From contig DATIGE010000047.1 of the NCBI GenBank assembly GCA_035454885.1, positions 62,001 to 126,000 on the forward strand: a stretch of 64,000 nucleotides of DNA, in the 5' to 3' direction. The notes beneath the pieces were generated by a model. It saw nothing but the letters and a program-made list of their open reading frames with translations, was not told where the DNA came from and did not search any database. The position numbers were made by a program, and so were the translations under genes. The stretch comes from a bacterium. Its GTDB lineage: Bacteria > UBA10199 > JACPAL01 > GCA-016699445. Shown piece after piece: positions 1-8,433 of this stretch (position 1 is the stretch's first letter; the number at the start of each line of letters is the position of its first letter).

Positions 1-1074
1 GAAGACTCGCCGGTTGGCCTCGGCAAAGGCCGGGCCCTCACGGATGAAGTCCTCCGGATCGCTGTTCGACTTGCCCTTGTCGCCGTCGGAATAGAACTCC
101 TCGCGGCCCGTCAGGGCCTTCCCCGTCATCGCCGCGATGGCCCTGGAGAGATCCGGATAGAGGCGGTTGGAGGCGTCCCGAAAATCTCGGGATTTGTCCA
201 GGTTCGTGCCCCGGAGGGCCGAAAGGGCCTTGTCCCTCATGCCCCCGTCGCGGCCCTGGGGGTCGGCCACGTAGGTCTCGAAGAAACGGTGGGCATTGGA
301 GACGACGTGGACGAAGCTCCCCATGAACCCCTTTTCGTCCCAACCCCAGGAGAGGAGGACCCCCAGGCCCTGCTTGAGGAGGACCGGCGTGATCTGTCCT
401 GTGTGAAAGGGCTGGTGGAGGTCTTGAAGGTAATGGAGGCCCCCCGCCAGGAACCTCCAGCCCCAGTAATCCTCGTCCAGGGCGAAGGCGAGACCCGAGA
501 GGTCAAAGTAGATTTCGATCCTTCGGGAGGCCTCTCCGATCGCGCGAAAGGGGAAGCCGAAGGTCGAGACCGGATGTTTGAGGGAAAACGGGGGCTTTTC
601 CATGTGCCGGAAGGCCTGGGAGTTCGGGCCTTGGATCGCCCCGAACCACTTCTGGTCGGGGAACATCGGCTGCGGATTTCCCTTCCCGTCGCGGACAAAG
701 AGGTCCTGGTCCCGGCCGTCGTCGGCGTCCGTCGCGTAGAGGGACAGGATCTCGATCGGCGTGAGGGTCTTTTTGCCCTGGGGAGAGCCTTCCGGGTCGC
801 GGAGGGACTCGACGGCGCCGATGTCGATCTTCGGGTTGATCTTCAAATAGTAGGAAAACTGCCAGGCGTCCCCCAATTCCGGGCGAATCGACCGAAGCTT
901 TTCCAAAAAGGAGGAAAGGGGGTGGATCTCGACGGACTCGTCCAACCTCCAGTCACGGGAGACGTCCTCCAGGGCGAGCCGCGCCATCTCCCGGTGGTCG
1001 CTCAGATTCCAGCCGAGGGCGTTCAGCGGAAGACAAACGGCCAAGAAGGCGAGAGAAAGGGTCCGGCTTTTCAT
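1..1074 (-). CDS. Secreted zinc-dependent phospholipase C / S1-P1 nuclease-like protein (3' end cut by window)
   Basis: The frame stays open for 358 codons to the window edge, so the C terminus is missing. Residues 1-21 form a Sec signal peptide. The predicted mature protein begins with Trp22 followed by His27 (W-x4-H), as in S1/P1 nucleases, where the N-terminal Trp is a zinc ligand. The HYLQDLHQPFH stretch (His214, Asp218, His224) is the family H-x3-D-x5-H zinc site. A later NAHRFFE gives H-x3-E, the ligand pair typical of zinc phospholipase C. The fold assignment is good; substrate (phospholipid or nucleic acid) cannot be decided. The start overlaps the gshB stop as ATGA, so translation is probably coupled. 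Confidence 0.75.
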   Translation of the reverse strand, partial: MKSRTLSLAFLAVCLPLNALGWNLSDHREMARLALEDVSRDWRLDESVEIHPLSSFLEKLRSIRPELGDAWQFSYYLKINPKIDIGAVESLRDPEGSPQGKKTLTPIEILSLYATDADDGRDQDLFVRDGKGNPQPMFPDQKWFGAIQGPNSQAFRHMEKPPFSLKHPVSTFGFPFRAIGEASRRIEIYFDLSGLAFALDEDYWGWRFLAGGLHYLQDLHQPFHTGQITPVLLKQGLGVLLSWGWDEKGFMGSFVHVVSNAHRFFETYVADPQGRDGGMRDKALSALRGTNLDKSRDFRDASNRLYPDLSRAIAAMTGKALTGREEFYSDGDKGKSNSDPEDFIREGPAFAEANRRVF

Positions 1075-2024
1075 CGGCTCCTCAAATTGTCCTCGAAGAG
1101 ATCGACGATCTGCCGCTCGTGCCGCTTCCCGTCGGTCTCGTTCCATTCCCAGAGCATGCCCGGGCTCGTGATGTTGACCTCGGTCAGTTTTTCGCCGATC
1201 ACGTCGGCGCCCGCAAAGAAAATCCCATTCCTCCTCAAAAAGGGGCCGAGGCGCGCGCAGAGCCTCTTTTCGCGCGCCGAGAGGCGGGTTCTCCTGAGCC
1301 GGGCCCCCAGGTCGGGATTGGCCAGGAAACCGCCGGGAGGGGGGATGCGCCGGAGGGCCCCCAGGGGCCTTCCGTCGATGAGAAAGATCCGTTTCTCCCC
1401 CCGGGAGACCTCCGGGAGGAAGGCCTGGACCATGACGGGTGCCCGGCCCCCCCGGGTCATCTTGCGGACGATGCGGTCAAAGTGGGGATGGCTCGTATCG
1501 GCGCGTTCCACGCCCCGCCCCCCGAAGCTGGAGAGGGACTTGAGGACGACCGTTCCACCGATCTTTTGAGCGAACCGGCCGATGGCCTTCGCGTCGGCCG
1601 TCACGCGCGTCGGAGGGATCCAATCCGGGAATTCGAGAATGATCAATTTCTCGTTCCAACGGGCCAGGGACCGGGGGGCGTTGCAGACCCACGTCGGAGA
1701 CGGGACACGGGACAATAGACGGGCCGCGCGCAGGTACGTCCCGTCAACGGGGGGGTCTTTTCTCATGACGATGAGGTCGAAGGCGGAGGCCGGCAGGAGG
1801 CGCTCCTTGGAGAGCCGGAAATAGGGCGATTTTTCCAGGACGGCGGCCGGATTGGCCCGAATCCGGACCTCCCGGCCCTTCGTCCCGAGCTTTTGAGGAT
1901 CGGAGACGAAGACGGCGTGGCCGCGGCGTTGAAACTCGAGCAGGAGGAGGTGCGAGCTGTCTTTGCGGAGGTTGTACGGTCCGTTCGGCCCTTTGAGGGG
2001 GTCGAGAATGCCGAGGATTTTCAT
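1071..2024 (-). CDS. gshB: Glutathione synthetase (ATP-grasp)
   Basis: A 317-residue protein expected to ligate gamma-glutamylcysteine and glycine in the cytoplasm. Family landmarks are RKDSSHLLLLEFQRRGH near residues 20-36, MRKDPP at 87-92, NEKL at 124-127 and the ATP-grasp glycine loop SSFGGRGV at about 165-172. The ATG at 2024 (MKILGILDP) matches the usual GshB start. An in-frame upstream start at 2081 would add 19 atypical residues. The 3' end overlaps the next gene by four bases (ATGA). No gshA is in the window. Confidence 0.9.
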   Translation of the reverse strand: MKILGILDPLKGPNGPYNLRKDSSHLLLLEFQRRGHAVFVSDPQKLGTKGREVRIRANPAAVLEKSPYFRLSKERLLPASAFDLIVMRKDPPVDGTYLRAARLLSRVPSPTWVCNAPRSLARWNEKLIILEFPDWIPPTRVTADAKAIGRFAQKIGGTVVLKSLSSFGGRGVERADTSHPHFDRIVRKMTRGGRAPVMVQAFLPEVSRGEKRIFLIDGRPLGALRRIPPPGGFLANPDLGARLRRTRLSAREKRLCARLGPFLRRNGIFFAGADVIGEKLTEVNITSPGMLWEWNETDGKRHERQIVDLFEDNLRSR

Positions 2025-2087
2025 ACGTTGGAAAAGACAAAGGCCCCATGACGTCTTCCGACGCCAGGAGGCCTTCGTCAAGCTATT

Positions 2088-2144
2088 GGCTAGCTTCCTT
2101 CACGAGCCGTAGCGAGCGCTGTCCCGCGGGAAGCGGGATTAGCC
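2088..2144 (-). repeat. 57-bp palindrome-rich dispersed repeat, copy 1
   Basis: This stretch reappears nearly unchanged at 54385-54442. Its ends form a short inverted repeat (GGCTA/TAGCC). Inside lie AGCG-AG-CGCT and TCCCGC-GGGA-A-GCGGGA, both able to form hairpins. It begins at the hup stop: the TAA of hup is part of the repeat end. It resembles a REP/MITE-like extragenic palindrome and may act as a 3' hairpin for hup. Confidence 0.8.
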
Positions 2145-2411
2145 CACCGCCTTGCGCAGTTCCTTCCCCGCCTTGAACTTGGGGACGCTGCAAGCCCGAA
2201 TATTGATCTCCGCCCCCGTCTGGGGGTTCCTCCCTTTGCGAGCGCGCCGCTTCGAGACGGAGAATGTGCCGAACCCCGTCAAGGCGATGCGATCGTTCTT
2301 CTTGAGCGCCCGGGTGATGTTGCCCGTCACCGAGTTGAGCGCCTTTTCCGCGACGGCCTTGGAGCACTTGCAGTCCTTGGCCACCGCGGCGATCAATTCC
2401 GCTTTGGTCAT
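2139..2411 (-). CDS. hup: HU-family nucleoid DNA-binding protein
   Basis: A 90-residue histone-like protein, the normal HU length, that bends and compacts DNA as a dimer. Visible hallmarks are the N-terminal MTKAELIAAVA helix, the conserved GFGTFSV strand (about residues 46-52), the DNA-binding arm RKGRNPQTG (about 59-67) and the C-terminal VPKFKAGKELRKAV helix. It is monocistronic or last in its unit. It is preceded by a very strong Shine-Dalgarno sequence and followed directly by a palindromic repeat whose terminal bases include the stop codon. HU versus IHF subunit is settled by the arm sequence and length, which favour HU. Confidence 0.95.
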   Translation of the reverse strand: MTKAELIAAVAKDCKCSKAVAEKALNSVTGNITRALKKNDRIALTGFGTFSVSKRRARKGRNPQTGAEINIRACSVPKFKAGKELRKAVG

Positions 2412-2416
2412 CTGGA

Positions 2417-2427
2417 ATCACCTCCTT
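2417..2427 (-). promoter_or_regulatory. Exceptionally strong ribosome binding site of hup
   Basis: Read on the minus strand this is AAGGAGGTGAT, complementary over eleven bases to the 3' end of 16S rRNA, with five bases to the ATG. It fits the high expression expected of HU and fixes the start. Confidence 0.8.
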
Positions 2428-2685
2428 CCTGTATAATTATGTCTAACGCACGCCGGCAGCGGCTTTCCCGCCCACGCTGCCCGCTAAGCCGCCATTGTTC
2501 TATCTCGGCGGTCCTTGTCAATGAAATTTAGGGGAGGATTTTTACTTTTCCCTTTTTTTGCCGAAAAACCGCCAGGCCTTGATTTTTCTGGGCTTGCGGT
2601 CGGCTAGTTGGCACGAGTTTTGGATTGCATTTGGCCCAAAAAAGCGGCAAAAAACCCGCACGATAGCGAACGGAGGAAGGCTTTC

Positions 2686-5121
2686 TTGGGCACCGAAATC
2701 ATCTCGGTCAATATCGAAGACGAAATGAGGGATTCCTACTTGGATTACGCGATGAGCGTGATCATCGGGCGGGCGATCCCCGACGTCCGCGACGGCCTCA
2801 AGCCCGTCCATCGCCGCATCCTCTACGCCATGCTTCGGGAAGGGCTGCTCTCAAACAAGAAATTCTCAAAATGCGCCGGCGTCGTCGGGGAGGTCCTGAA
2901 AAAGTACCATCCCCACGGCGACTTGGCCGTCTACGACGCCTTGGTCCGCATGGCCCAGGACTGGAATCTCCGGTATCCTCTTATCCACGGCCAGGGCAAT
3001 TTCGGTTCGATCGACGGCGACCCTCCGGCGGCCTACCGGTACACGGAGGCCCGTCTGATGAAGCTTGCCGAGGAGCTCTTGGCGGACATCGACAAGGAGA
3101 CGGTCGATTTCATCCCGAACTTCGACGGCTCGACCGAGGAGCCGGTGGTCCTGCCGGCCAAGGTTCCCAATCTGCTGATCAACGGCTCGGACGGCATCGC
3201 CGTCGGCATGGCGACCAAGATCCCCCCGCACAACCTGAGGGAGGTCTGCGACGCGCTGGTCGCCCTGGCCAAGAATCCCGGACTGACGATCCCGGAGATC
3301 ATGAAGATCATCCCGGGGCCGGATTTCCCCACCGCGGGCTTCATTCACGGACGCGAAGGCATCAAGGACGCCTACACCACCGGCAAGGGCATCATCCAGA
3401 TGCGCGCCAAGGCGGTGATTGAGCCGGTCGCTCGGGGCGACAAGGAAAACATCGTCATCACGGAGATCCCGTTCCAGGTGAACAAGGCGCGTCTGATCGA
3501 AAAGATCGCCGACCTGGTCCGCGACGCCAAGGTCGAGGGCGTGAGCGACATCCGCGACGAATCCGACAAGGACGGCATGCGGATCGTCGTGGAGCTCAAG
3601 AAGGGGACGGTCGCGGGCGTCGTCCTGAACCAGCTCTACAAGCACACGGCCATGCAGTCGACCTTCGGCGTCATCATGCTGGCCATCGTGGGCGGGCAGC
3701 CCCGGACGATGAACATCAAGGAGATGCTCGAGCTGTTCCTGGAGCATCGCAAGGAAGTCGTCACCCGCAGGACGGCCTTCGAGCTCAGGCAGGCGGAGGC
3801 CAGGGCCCATGTTCTGGAAGGCCTCAAGATCGCCCTGGATCACCTGGATGAAGTGATCGCGCTGATCCGCAAGTCGAAGACCCCTCAGGAGGCCAAGGAC
3901 GGCCTCATGACCAAGTTCGATCTCTCGGAGATCCAGTCCCAGGCCATCTTAGATATGCGACTCCAACGCCTGACGGCGTTGGAGCGAGACAAGATCATCG
4001 AGGAATACGAGGAAGTCATCGCGCTCATCAAGAAGCTCAAGGCCATCCTCAGGGACGAAAAACTGATCTTGGGCATCATTGTGGACGAGGTGAGCGAGAT
4101 CAAGACGAACTTCGGCGACGAGCGACGCACGCAGATCCAGGGGGAGACTCAGGAGCTTTCCATCGAGGACCTGATCGCCGAGGAGGACATGGTCGTCACC
4201 ATCTCCCACGGCGGATTCATCAAGCGGAATCCCATCAGCATTTATCGCGCCCAGCGGCGCGGGGGGCACGGCAAGACGGGCATGTCGACCGGCGAGGAGG
4301 ATTTCGTCAGCGACCTCTTCATCGCCTCGACCCACAGCTACGTCCTGATTTTCACAAGCTTCGGAAAGGTGCATTGGGTCAAGGTCTACGACATTCCCCA
4401 GGCGGGGCGTACCGCGAAGGGCAAGTCGATCTCGAACCTGATCCAAATGGGCAATCACGAGCGGCTGGCCGCCGTCCTGCCCGTGAAGGAGTTCGTGGAA
4501 GGCAAGAATATCATCTTTGCGACCAAGAACGGCGTCGTCAAGAAGACCGATCTCACGGCCTACAGCCACCCGCGCGCAGGCGGCATCATCGCGTTGGGCG
4601 TCGAGCAGGACGACGAGCTGATCGAAGTCTCTCTGACGGAGGGCCAGCAGGGGGTCCTTCTTTCCACCAAGGAAGGCCAGGCCATCCGGTTCTCCGAGGA
4701 CGACGTCCGTCCGATGGGCCGGGGGGCCACGGGCGTGATCGGTATCCGGTTGGGCGAAAAGGATCAGGTCGTCAGCATGGAGGTCCTGCGCGAAAAGGCG
4801 ACCGTCCTGACCGTCACCGAAAACGGCTACGGCAAGCGCACGGACGTCGAGGAATACCGCATCCAGTCGCGCGGCGGCAGCGGCATCATCACGGTCAAGA
4901 CGACGGACAAGAACGGGGCCGTCGTCGGCGTCAAGCAGGTGACCGATGACGACGATGTCATGCTCATCACCAACCAGGGCAAGGTGATCCGAATGAGGGT
5001 CAAGGAGATCTCCGTCATGGGCCGCAACACCCAGGGCGTCCGGCTCATCCACCTGGAAGAGGGCGAGAAGGTCGTCGCCTTCGCCAAGCTCGCCGAAAAG
5101 GAAGAGGATGCGGGCGCTTAA
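2686..5121 (+). CDS. gyrA: DNA gyrase subunit A
   Basis: The breakage-reunion subunit of gyrase, about 811 residues. I chose the TTG at 2686 because GGAGGAAGG lies nine bases upstream and the protein then begins [20 protein letters not shown]; the ATG at 2608 has no ribosome site. The catalytic tyrosine is Tyr119 in AAYRYTEAR (E. coli Tyr122). The quinolone-determining stretch reads [10 protein letters not shown]: the residue equivalent to E. coli Ser83 is Leu80, while Asp87 is conserved as Asp84. The C-terminal half carries beta-pinwheel repeats including the GyrA-box-like [10 protein letters not shown]. The last 14 bases overlap the DUF192 gene. gyrB is not adjacent. Confidence 0.95.
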   Translation: MGTEIISVNIEDEMRDSYLDYAMSVIIGRAIPDVRDGLKPVHRRILYAMLREGLLSNKKFSKCAGVVGEVLKKYHPHGDLAVYDALVRMAQDWNLRYPLIHGQGNFGSIDGDPPAAYRYTEARLMKLAEELLADIDKETVDFIPNFDGSTEEPVVLPAKVPNLLINGSDGIAVGMATKIPPHNLREVCDALVALAKNPGLTIPEIMKIIPGPDFPTAGFIHGREGIKDAYTTGKGIIQMRAKAVIEPVARGDKENIVITEIPFQVNKARLIEKIADLVRDAKVEGVSDIRDESDKDGMRIVVELKKGTVAGVVLNQLYKHTAMQSTFGVIMLAIVGGQPRTMNIKEMLELFLEHRKEVVTRRTAFELRQAEARAHVLEGLKIALDHLDEVIALIRKSKTPQEAKDGLMTKFDLSEIQSQAILDMRLQRLTALERDKIIEEYEEVIALIKKLKAILRDEKLILGIIVDEVSEIKTNFGDERRTQIQGETQELSIEDLIAEEDMVVTISHGGFIKRNPISIYRAQRRGGHGKTGMSTGEEDFVSDLFIASTHSYVLIFTSFGKVHWVKVYDIPQAGRTAKGKSISNLIQMGNHERLAAVLPVKEFVEGKNIIFATKNGVVKKTDLTAYSHPRAGGIIALGVEQDDELIEVSLTEGQQGVLLSTKEGQAIRFSEDDVRPMGRGATGVIGIRLGEKDQVVSMEVLREKATVLTVTENGYGKRTDVEEYRIQSRGGSGIITVKTTDKNGAVVGVKQVTDDDDVMLITNQGKVIRMRVKEISVMGRNTQGVRLIHLEEGEKVVAFAKLAEKEEDAGA

Positions 5122-5548
5122 GCCGGCCTTCCTCTTTTTTTCTCTGGCCGTTTTCGGCGGCTGTCAGCAATCGGCCGATTCATTCATCGTCATCAAGAAG
5201 ACTGGTGGGGAGACGCTTCAAGTCCGGGTGGAGGTGGCGGATACGCCGGCGCTTCGGTCCCGCGGCCTCATGTTTCGCGAGGAGTTGCCCGAAGGGACCG
5301 GGATGCTCTTCGTCTTTCCGGCGGTAACCTCCGGCGCCTTCTGGATGAAAAACACGCCGATTCCCCTCGACCTCATCTTCGTCAAGGCGGGCGCGATCGT
5401 CGCCCTGATCGAAAACGCCGTCCCTTTTGACGAGACCCCGCTCTCGCCCGGGGCGTCCTATACCATGGCGCTTGAGGTGCCCGGGGGCTACGCCTCGCGC
5501 CACGGCGTGCGCGTGGGAGACGGGTTCGAATGGAGAAAGCGGGAATAG
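5108..5548 (+). CDS. DUF192 family lipoprotein or secreted protein
   Basis: A 146-residue protein of the DUF192 (COG1430) family. The signature blocks are RSRGLMFRE near residues 50-58, [22 protein letters not shown] near 79-93, and the C-terminal [18 protein letters not shown]. The N terminus is a hydrophobic signal ending FGGC, which could be a lipobox, although Phe at -3 is unusual. The function of DUF192 is not firmly known. The gene starts inside gyrA (14-base overlap), so it is likely co-transcribed with it. Its 3' end converges on the PpiC gene with four bases between stops. Confidence 0.85.
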   Translation: MRALKPAFLFFSLAVFGGCQQSADSFIVIKKTGGETLQVRVEVADTPALRSRGLMFREELPEGTGMLFVFPAVTSGAFWMKNTPIPLDLIFVKAGAIVALIENAVPFDETPLSPGASYTMALEVPGGYASRHGVRVGDGFEWRKRE

Positions 5549-5552
5549 GCCG

Positions 5553-6566
5553 TTAATTGGTAGCCGGGGCGGGGGGCTCGGCTGGAGCACCCGGTTCCGC
5601 GGGGGCGGGAACGGCCGGCTCGACGGGCGCGGAAGATGCTCCGGGCGTCGTGGGCGCACCCGGCGCCGGGGCGGCCTCGTCCTTCTTGGAGAGATACTCG
5701 ACCTTGTACTTCTTCTTCAGGTCGTCCAGGAGGGTGGTGCGAATGTCGGCCTGGAGGCGGAACTTGATGCCCGCCTCGGCCTCCTCCAGCGGTTGCTGCT
5801 TCTTTTCTTCCAGCACTTTGACGACGTGGAAGCCGTCCTGGGTCTTGATCGGCTCCGAGATCTCGCCCGCCTTCATGGCGAACGCCTTCTCGGCCACCGG
5901 CAACCATCCCCAACGCTCGAGTCTGCGGTCCTTGATCGTGATGTAGCCCAGTTCCCCCATGGCGCTCTTGGTGCGGTCGTCCTCGGAAACCTCCTTGGCG
6001 ACCTTGCCGAAGTCCTCGCCCTTGACCAGGCGGTCGCGGACGGATTCGGCCAATTTCAGGGCTTCCTGTTCCGAACGCTTGGCCGTGGGTTTTTTCGCGT
6101 CCTTCTTCTCGTCCTTTTTCTCTTCGGGCTTGGCCGCCTCCGCCATGGCGGCGCGGATCAGGATGTGCGCGACCTTCACGCGCTCGAATTCGTCCTTGTG
6201 GGCGTCGTAGTATTCCTTGACCTTCTTATCCAATTCCGTGTCGAGAAGGGCCTGGGCGACCAGGATCTTCTCGTACAAAGCGATCTTGTCCTTGAGGTCC
6301 GCCGCGCGGTTCAGGCCCCGGTTGACGCTCTCCTGATAGAGCATTTCCTGCTCCACGTAATTTTCCAGGACCTTCTGCCGTCCCTGGGGCGTTCCGAGCC
6401 GCGGTTTCAGGCGCGGATTAACCCGTGCCAACGTTTCGAGATCTTCGTTGGTGATCTGAGCGCGCCCAACCTTGACGAGAGGCTCTCCCCCCTTGCCGCA
6501 GGATGCAGCGGTCGTCAGAACAAGTGAAGCGAGAACGGCGATGGTGAGTAAACGGAATGACGGCAT
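5553..6566 (-). CDS. PpiC/parvulin-type peptidyl-prolyl isomerase, probable lipoprotein
   Basis: A 337-residue envelope folding factor. The ATG at 6566 is preferred because GGGG lies upstream and it gives the signal MPSFRLLTIAVLASLVLTTAASC with a likely lipidated Cys. A SurA-type N-terminal helical domain (about residues 25-120) is followed by a parvulin domain with KVAHILI near 130, FGKVAKEVSEDD, GELGYI and the terminal QDGFHVVKVLE. A lysine/glutamate-rich insert interrupts the first parvulin strand region. The last 45 residues are an Ala/Pro-rich tail, probably a flexible wall- or membrane-spanning linker. It resembles PrsA and SurA relatives. Confidence 0.85.
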   Translation of the reverse strand: MPSFRLLTIAVLASLVLTTAASCGKGGEPLVKVGRAQITNEDLETLARVNPRLKPRLGTPQGRQKVLENYVEQEMLYQESVNRGLNRAADLKDKIALYEKILVAQALLDTELDKKVKEYYDAHKDEFERVKVAHILIRAAMAEAAKPEEKKDEKKDAKKPTAKRSEQEALKLAESVRDRLVKGEDFGKVAKEVSEDDRTKSAMGELGYITIKDRRLERWGWLPVAEKAFAMKAGEISEPIKTQDGFHVVKVLEEKKQQPLEEAEAGIKFRLQADIRTTLLDDLKKKYKVEYLSKKDEAAPAPGAPTTPGASSAPVEPAVPAPAEPGAPAEPPAPATN

Positions 6567-6647
6567 ACGAGAATCCCCCTTTGTTCGATGCGCCATGATA
6601 AGAAAGCGGCGCGTTAAGTCAAATGAAAACTCTTTAATATTAAAGGC

Positions 6648-6923
6648 CTACACAATTCTGAAGTCGGTGAAGCTCCCATGGAAGTCTTCCCAATTCTCGT
6701 CGATTTTGTCGACGCGCGCCGCCGGCGGCCCCCGGCGGCACCAGACGACGATCTCTTCGACCGCCGTCTTCTCACCCTCGAACAACGCTTCGACCTGGCC
6801 GGACGGTAGATTTCGGACCCATCCGGTCAACCCACGGCGTTGGGCCTCTTCTTCCGCGTACATTCGGAAGCACACGCCCTGAACGCGGCCGGAGATGAGG
6901 ACATGGACACGGGCTTTGGTCAC
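6648..6923 (-). CDS. acyP: Acylphosphatase
   Basis: A 91-residue protein, the standard length, that hydrolyses acyl phosphates. The phosphate-binding loop GRVQGVCFR (residues 12-20) with its catalytic Arg20 and the catalytic Asn in GWVRNLPSG (about Asn38) are both present. It sits alone between a PpiC gene and the divergent ruvX gene. Nothing in the neighbourhood indicates a specific substrate. Confidence 0.95.
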   Translation of the reverse strand: MTKARVHVLISGRVQGVCFRMYAEEEAQRRGLTGWVRNLPSGQVEALFEGEKTAVEEIVVWCRRGPPAARVDKIDENWEDFHGSFTDFRIV

Positions 6924-7033
6924 CCGTCCTTCCTACGTTTCCGCGCTTGCGGCATCAACCGAATTCATCGGAAGATGGCAGCACACCCTTGGGGTGCGAT
7001 TCAGGGTGTTTGATTTTTTGGAGGAGCTGAAAC

Positions 7034-7474
7034 GTGCGAATCATGTGCTTAGATGTGGGTTCAAAGACCATTGGCGTCGCGATGAGCGACCCCTTGGGCT
7101 GGATCGCCCAGGCGGTGAAGACCATTCGACGGGGGGCGACGCAGGACGACAGCCTCGATCTCAAGAAGATGATCGAGGAGAACGAGGTCAAGACGATCGT
7201 CGTGGGGCTCCCCCTCAACATGAACGGCACCGAAGGACCGCAGGCCGCGAGCGTGCGGCGCTTCGTCGACGAGATGAGGAAGGTCATCCCCGACGTTCCT
7301 GTCGAGTTCTGGGATGAGAGACTCTCTACCGTCGCGGCAGAAAGGGGACTGTTGGAGGCCGATCTTTCGCGTGCGAAGCGGAAAGGCGTCATCGACCAGA
7401 TGGCCGCGGTCCATATCCTTCAAGGCTATCTTGAGGCCCGCCGGGGCGCGGAGTCCGAAGGAGACGGCGAATGA
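7034..7474 (+). CDS. ruvX: RuvX/YqgF family Holliday junction resolvase-like protein
   Basis: A 146-residue RNase H-fold protein, implicated in Holliday junction resolution or pre-16S rRNA processing. The catalytic Asp lies in MCLDVGSKTIGVAMSD (residues 4-19). VVGLPLNMNG (about 56-65), DERLSTVAAE (about 94-103) and the C-terminal IDQMAAVHILQGYL carrying another acidic ligand are typical. It starts at GTG behind GAGGAG. It overlaps mltG by ATGA, the usual yqgF-mltG pairing. Confidence 0.92.
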   Translation: MRIMCLDVGSKTIGVAMSDPLGWIAQAVKTIRRGATQDDSLDLKKMIEENEVKTIVVGLPLNMNGTEGPQAASVRRFVDEMRKVIPDVPVEFWDERLSTVAAERGLLEADLSRAKRKGVIDQMAAVHILQGYLEARRGAESEGDGE

Positions 7475-8433
7475 GACGCCTCTTCGCAGCCCTCATGATC
7501 GCACTGGGGGTCGTGGCCGCCGTCTTCGGGGTCAGTTTCGTATTCTTTCTGCGGACTTCGTCCCCGTCGGCTGAGCCCCAGACGGTCGTGGTGGAAAAGG
7601 GCACGACCGTCTCCAAGATCGTCGAGGTGCTGCATGCCAAAGGCGTCGTCTCGCGGCCTTCGCTCTTCAAGGCGTACGTCCTCCTGATGCAGGCCGCCCC
7701 GAAGATCCGAGCCGGCGAGTACGTCTTCGCCCCGGGACTCACGCCGCCGGAGGTGTTGGCGCAGCTCCTGAAGGGGGATTTTTCCACGCGCCGGATCACG
7801 ATCCCCGAGGGATGGTCGGTGAAGGAGATCGCAAAGTCTCTCGCGGCCCAGGGTCTGGTGAGCGAGGAACGGTTTTTGGAAAAGGCCCGGAACTTGGAAG
7901 GCACCCTGTATCCGGACACCTATGAAATCTACAAACCCAGGGACGAGGGGGAGGTGCTCAAGCGGTTCACGGACCGGTTCGAGGAGGTCTGGAACAAGGA
8001 GTTCGCCGCGCGCGCGGCCTTCGTGGGGATGAGCCGGCAGGAGGTCGTGACGCTGGCCTCGATCGTGGAGAAGGAGACCGCAAAGGCGGACGAGCGGCCC
8101 CTCATCGCGTCGGTTTTCCTGAACCGCCTGAGGCGGGGCATGCCGCTGGCCACCGACCCCTCCGTCATTTACGGCATCTCGAACTTTGACGGCAACCTGA
8201 CCAAGCGCCATCTGAGCACGCCCGGCCCTTACAACACGTATCTCAACGTGGGTCTGCCGCCGACGCCCATCGCGAATCCCGGAGAGGACGCGATTCGCGC
8301 CGTGCTGTATCCGGCGACGACGGAGTACCTCTACTTCGTCTCCAAGAACGACGGGTCGCATTATTTCTCCAAGACTCAGGAGGAGCACACCGCGGCGGTG
8401 AGGAAGTATCAGATCGAACGAAGACGGCCCTGA
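7471..8433 (+). CDS. mltG: Endolytic murein transglycosylase MltG
   Basis: A 320-residue inner-membrane enzyme that cleaves nascent peptidoglycan strands and helps set glycan length. There is one N-terminal membrane segment (about residues 4-27) and a LysM-like domain (about 35-90). The YceG catalytic domain contains LASIVEKETAKADERP with catalytic Glu200, FLNRLRRGMPLATDPSVIYG, and the conserved end DGSHYFSKTQEEH. The end is intact although 191 bases are overlapped on the other strand by the ApbE frame. Its start overlaps the ruvX stop (ATGA). Confidence 0.93.
   Translation: MRRLFAALMIALGVVAAVFGVSFVFFLRTSSPSAEPQTVVVEKGTTVSKIVEVLHAKGVVSRPSLFKAYVLLMQAAPKIRAGEYVFAPGLTPPEVLAQLLKGDFSTRRITIPEGWSVKEIAKSLAAQGLVSEERFLEKARNLEGTLYPDTYEIYKPRDEGEVLKRFTDRFEEVWNKEFAARAAFVGMSRQEVVTLASIVEKETAKADERPLIASVFLNRLRRGMPLATDPSVIYGISNFDGNLTKRHLSTPGPYNTYLNVGLPPTPIANPGEDAIRAVLYPATTEYLYFVSKNDGSHYFSKTQEEHTAAVRKYQIERRRP

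Noticed and set aside
2608-2685. ATG at 2608 as gyrA start
   Set aside because: It adds 26 residues without homology to GyrA and lacks a ribosome site; the TTG at 2686 has GGAGGAAGG at the right distance.
6985-7003. Hairpin GCACACCC...GGGGTGC before ruvX as a terminator
   Set aside because: No following T run and it lies upstream of a gene start on the same strand; may be a leader structure but evidence is too thin.
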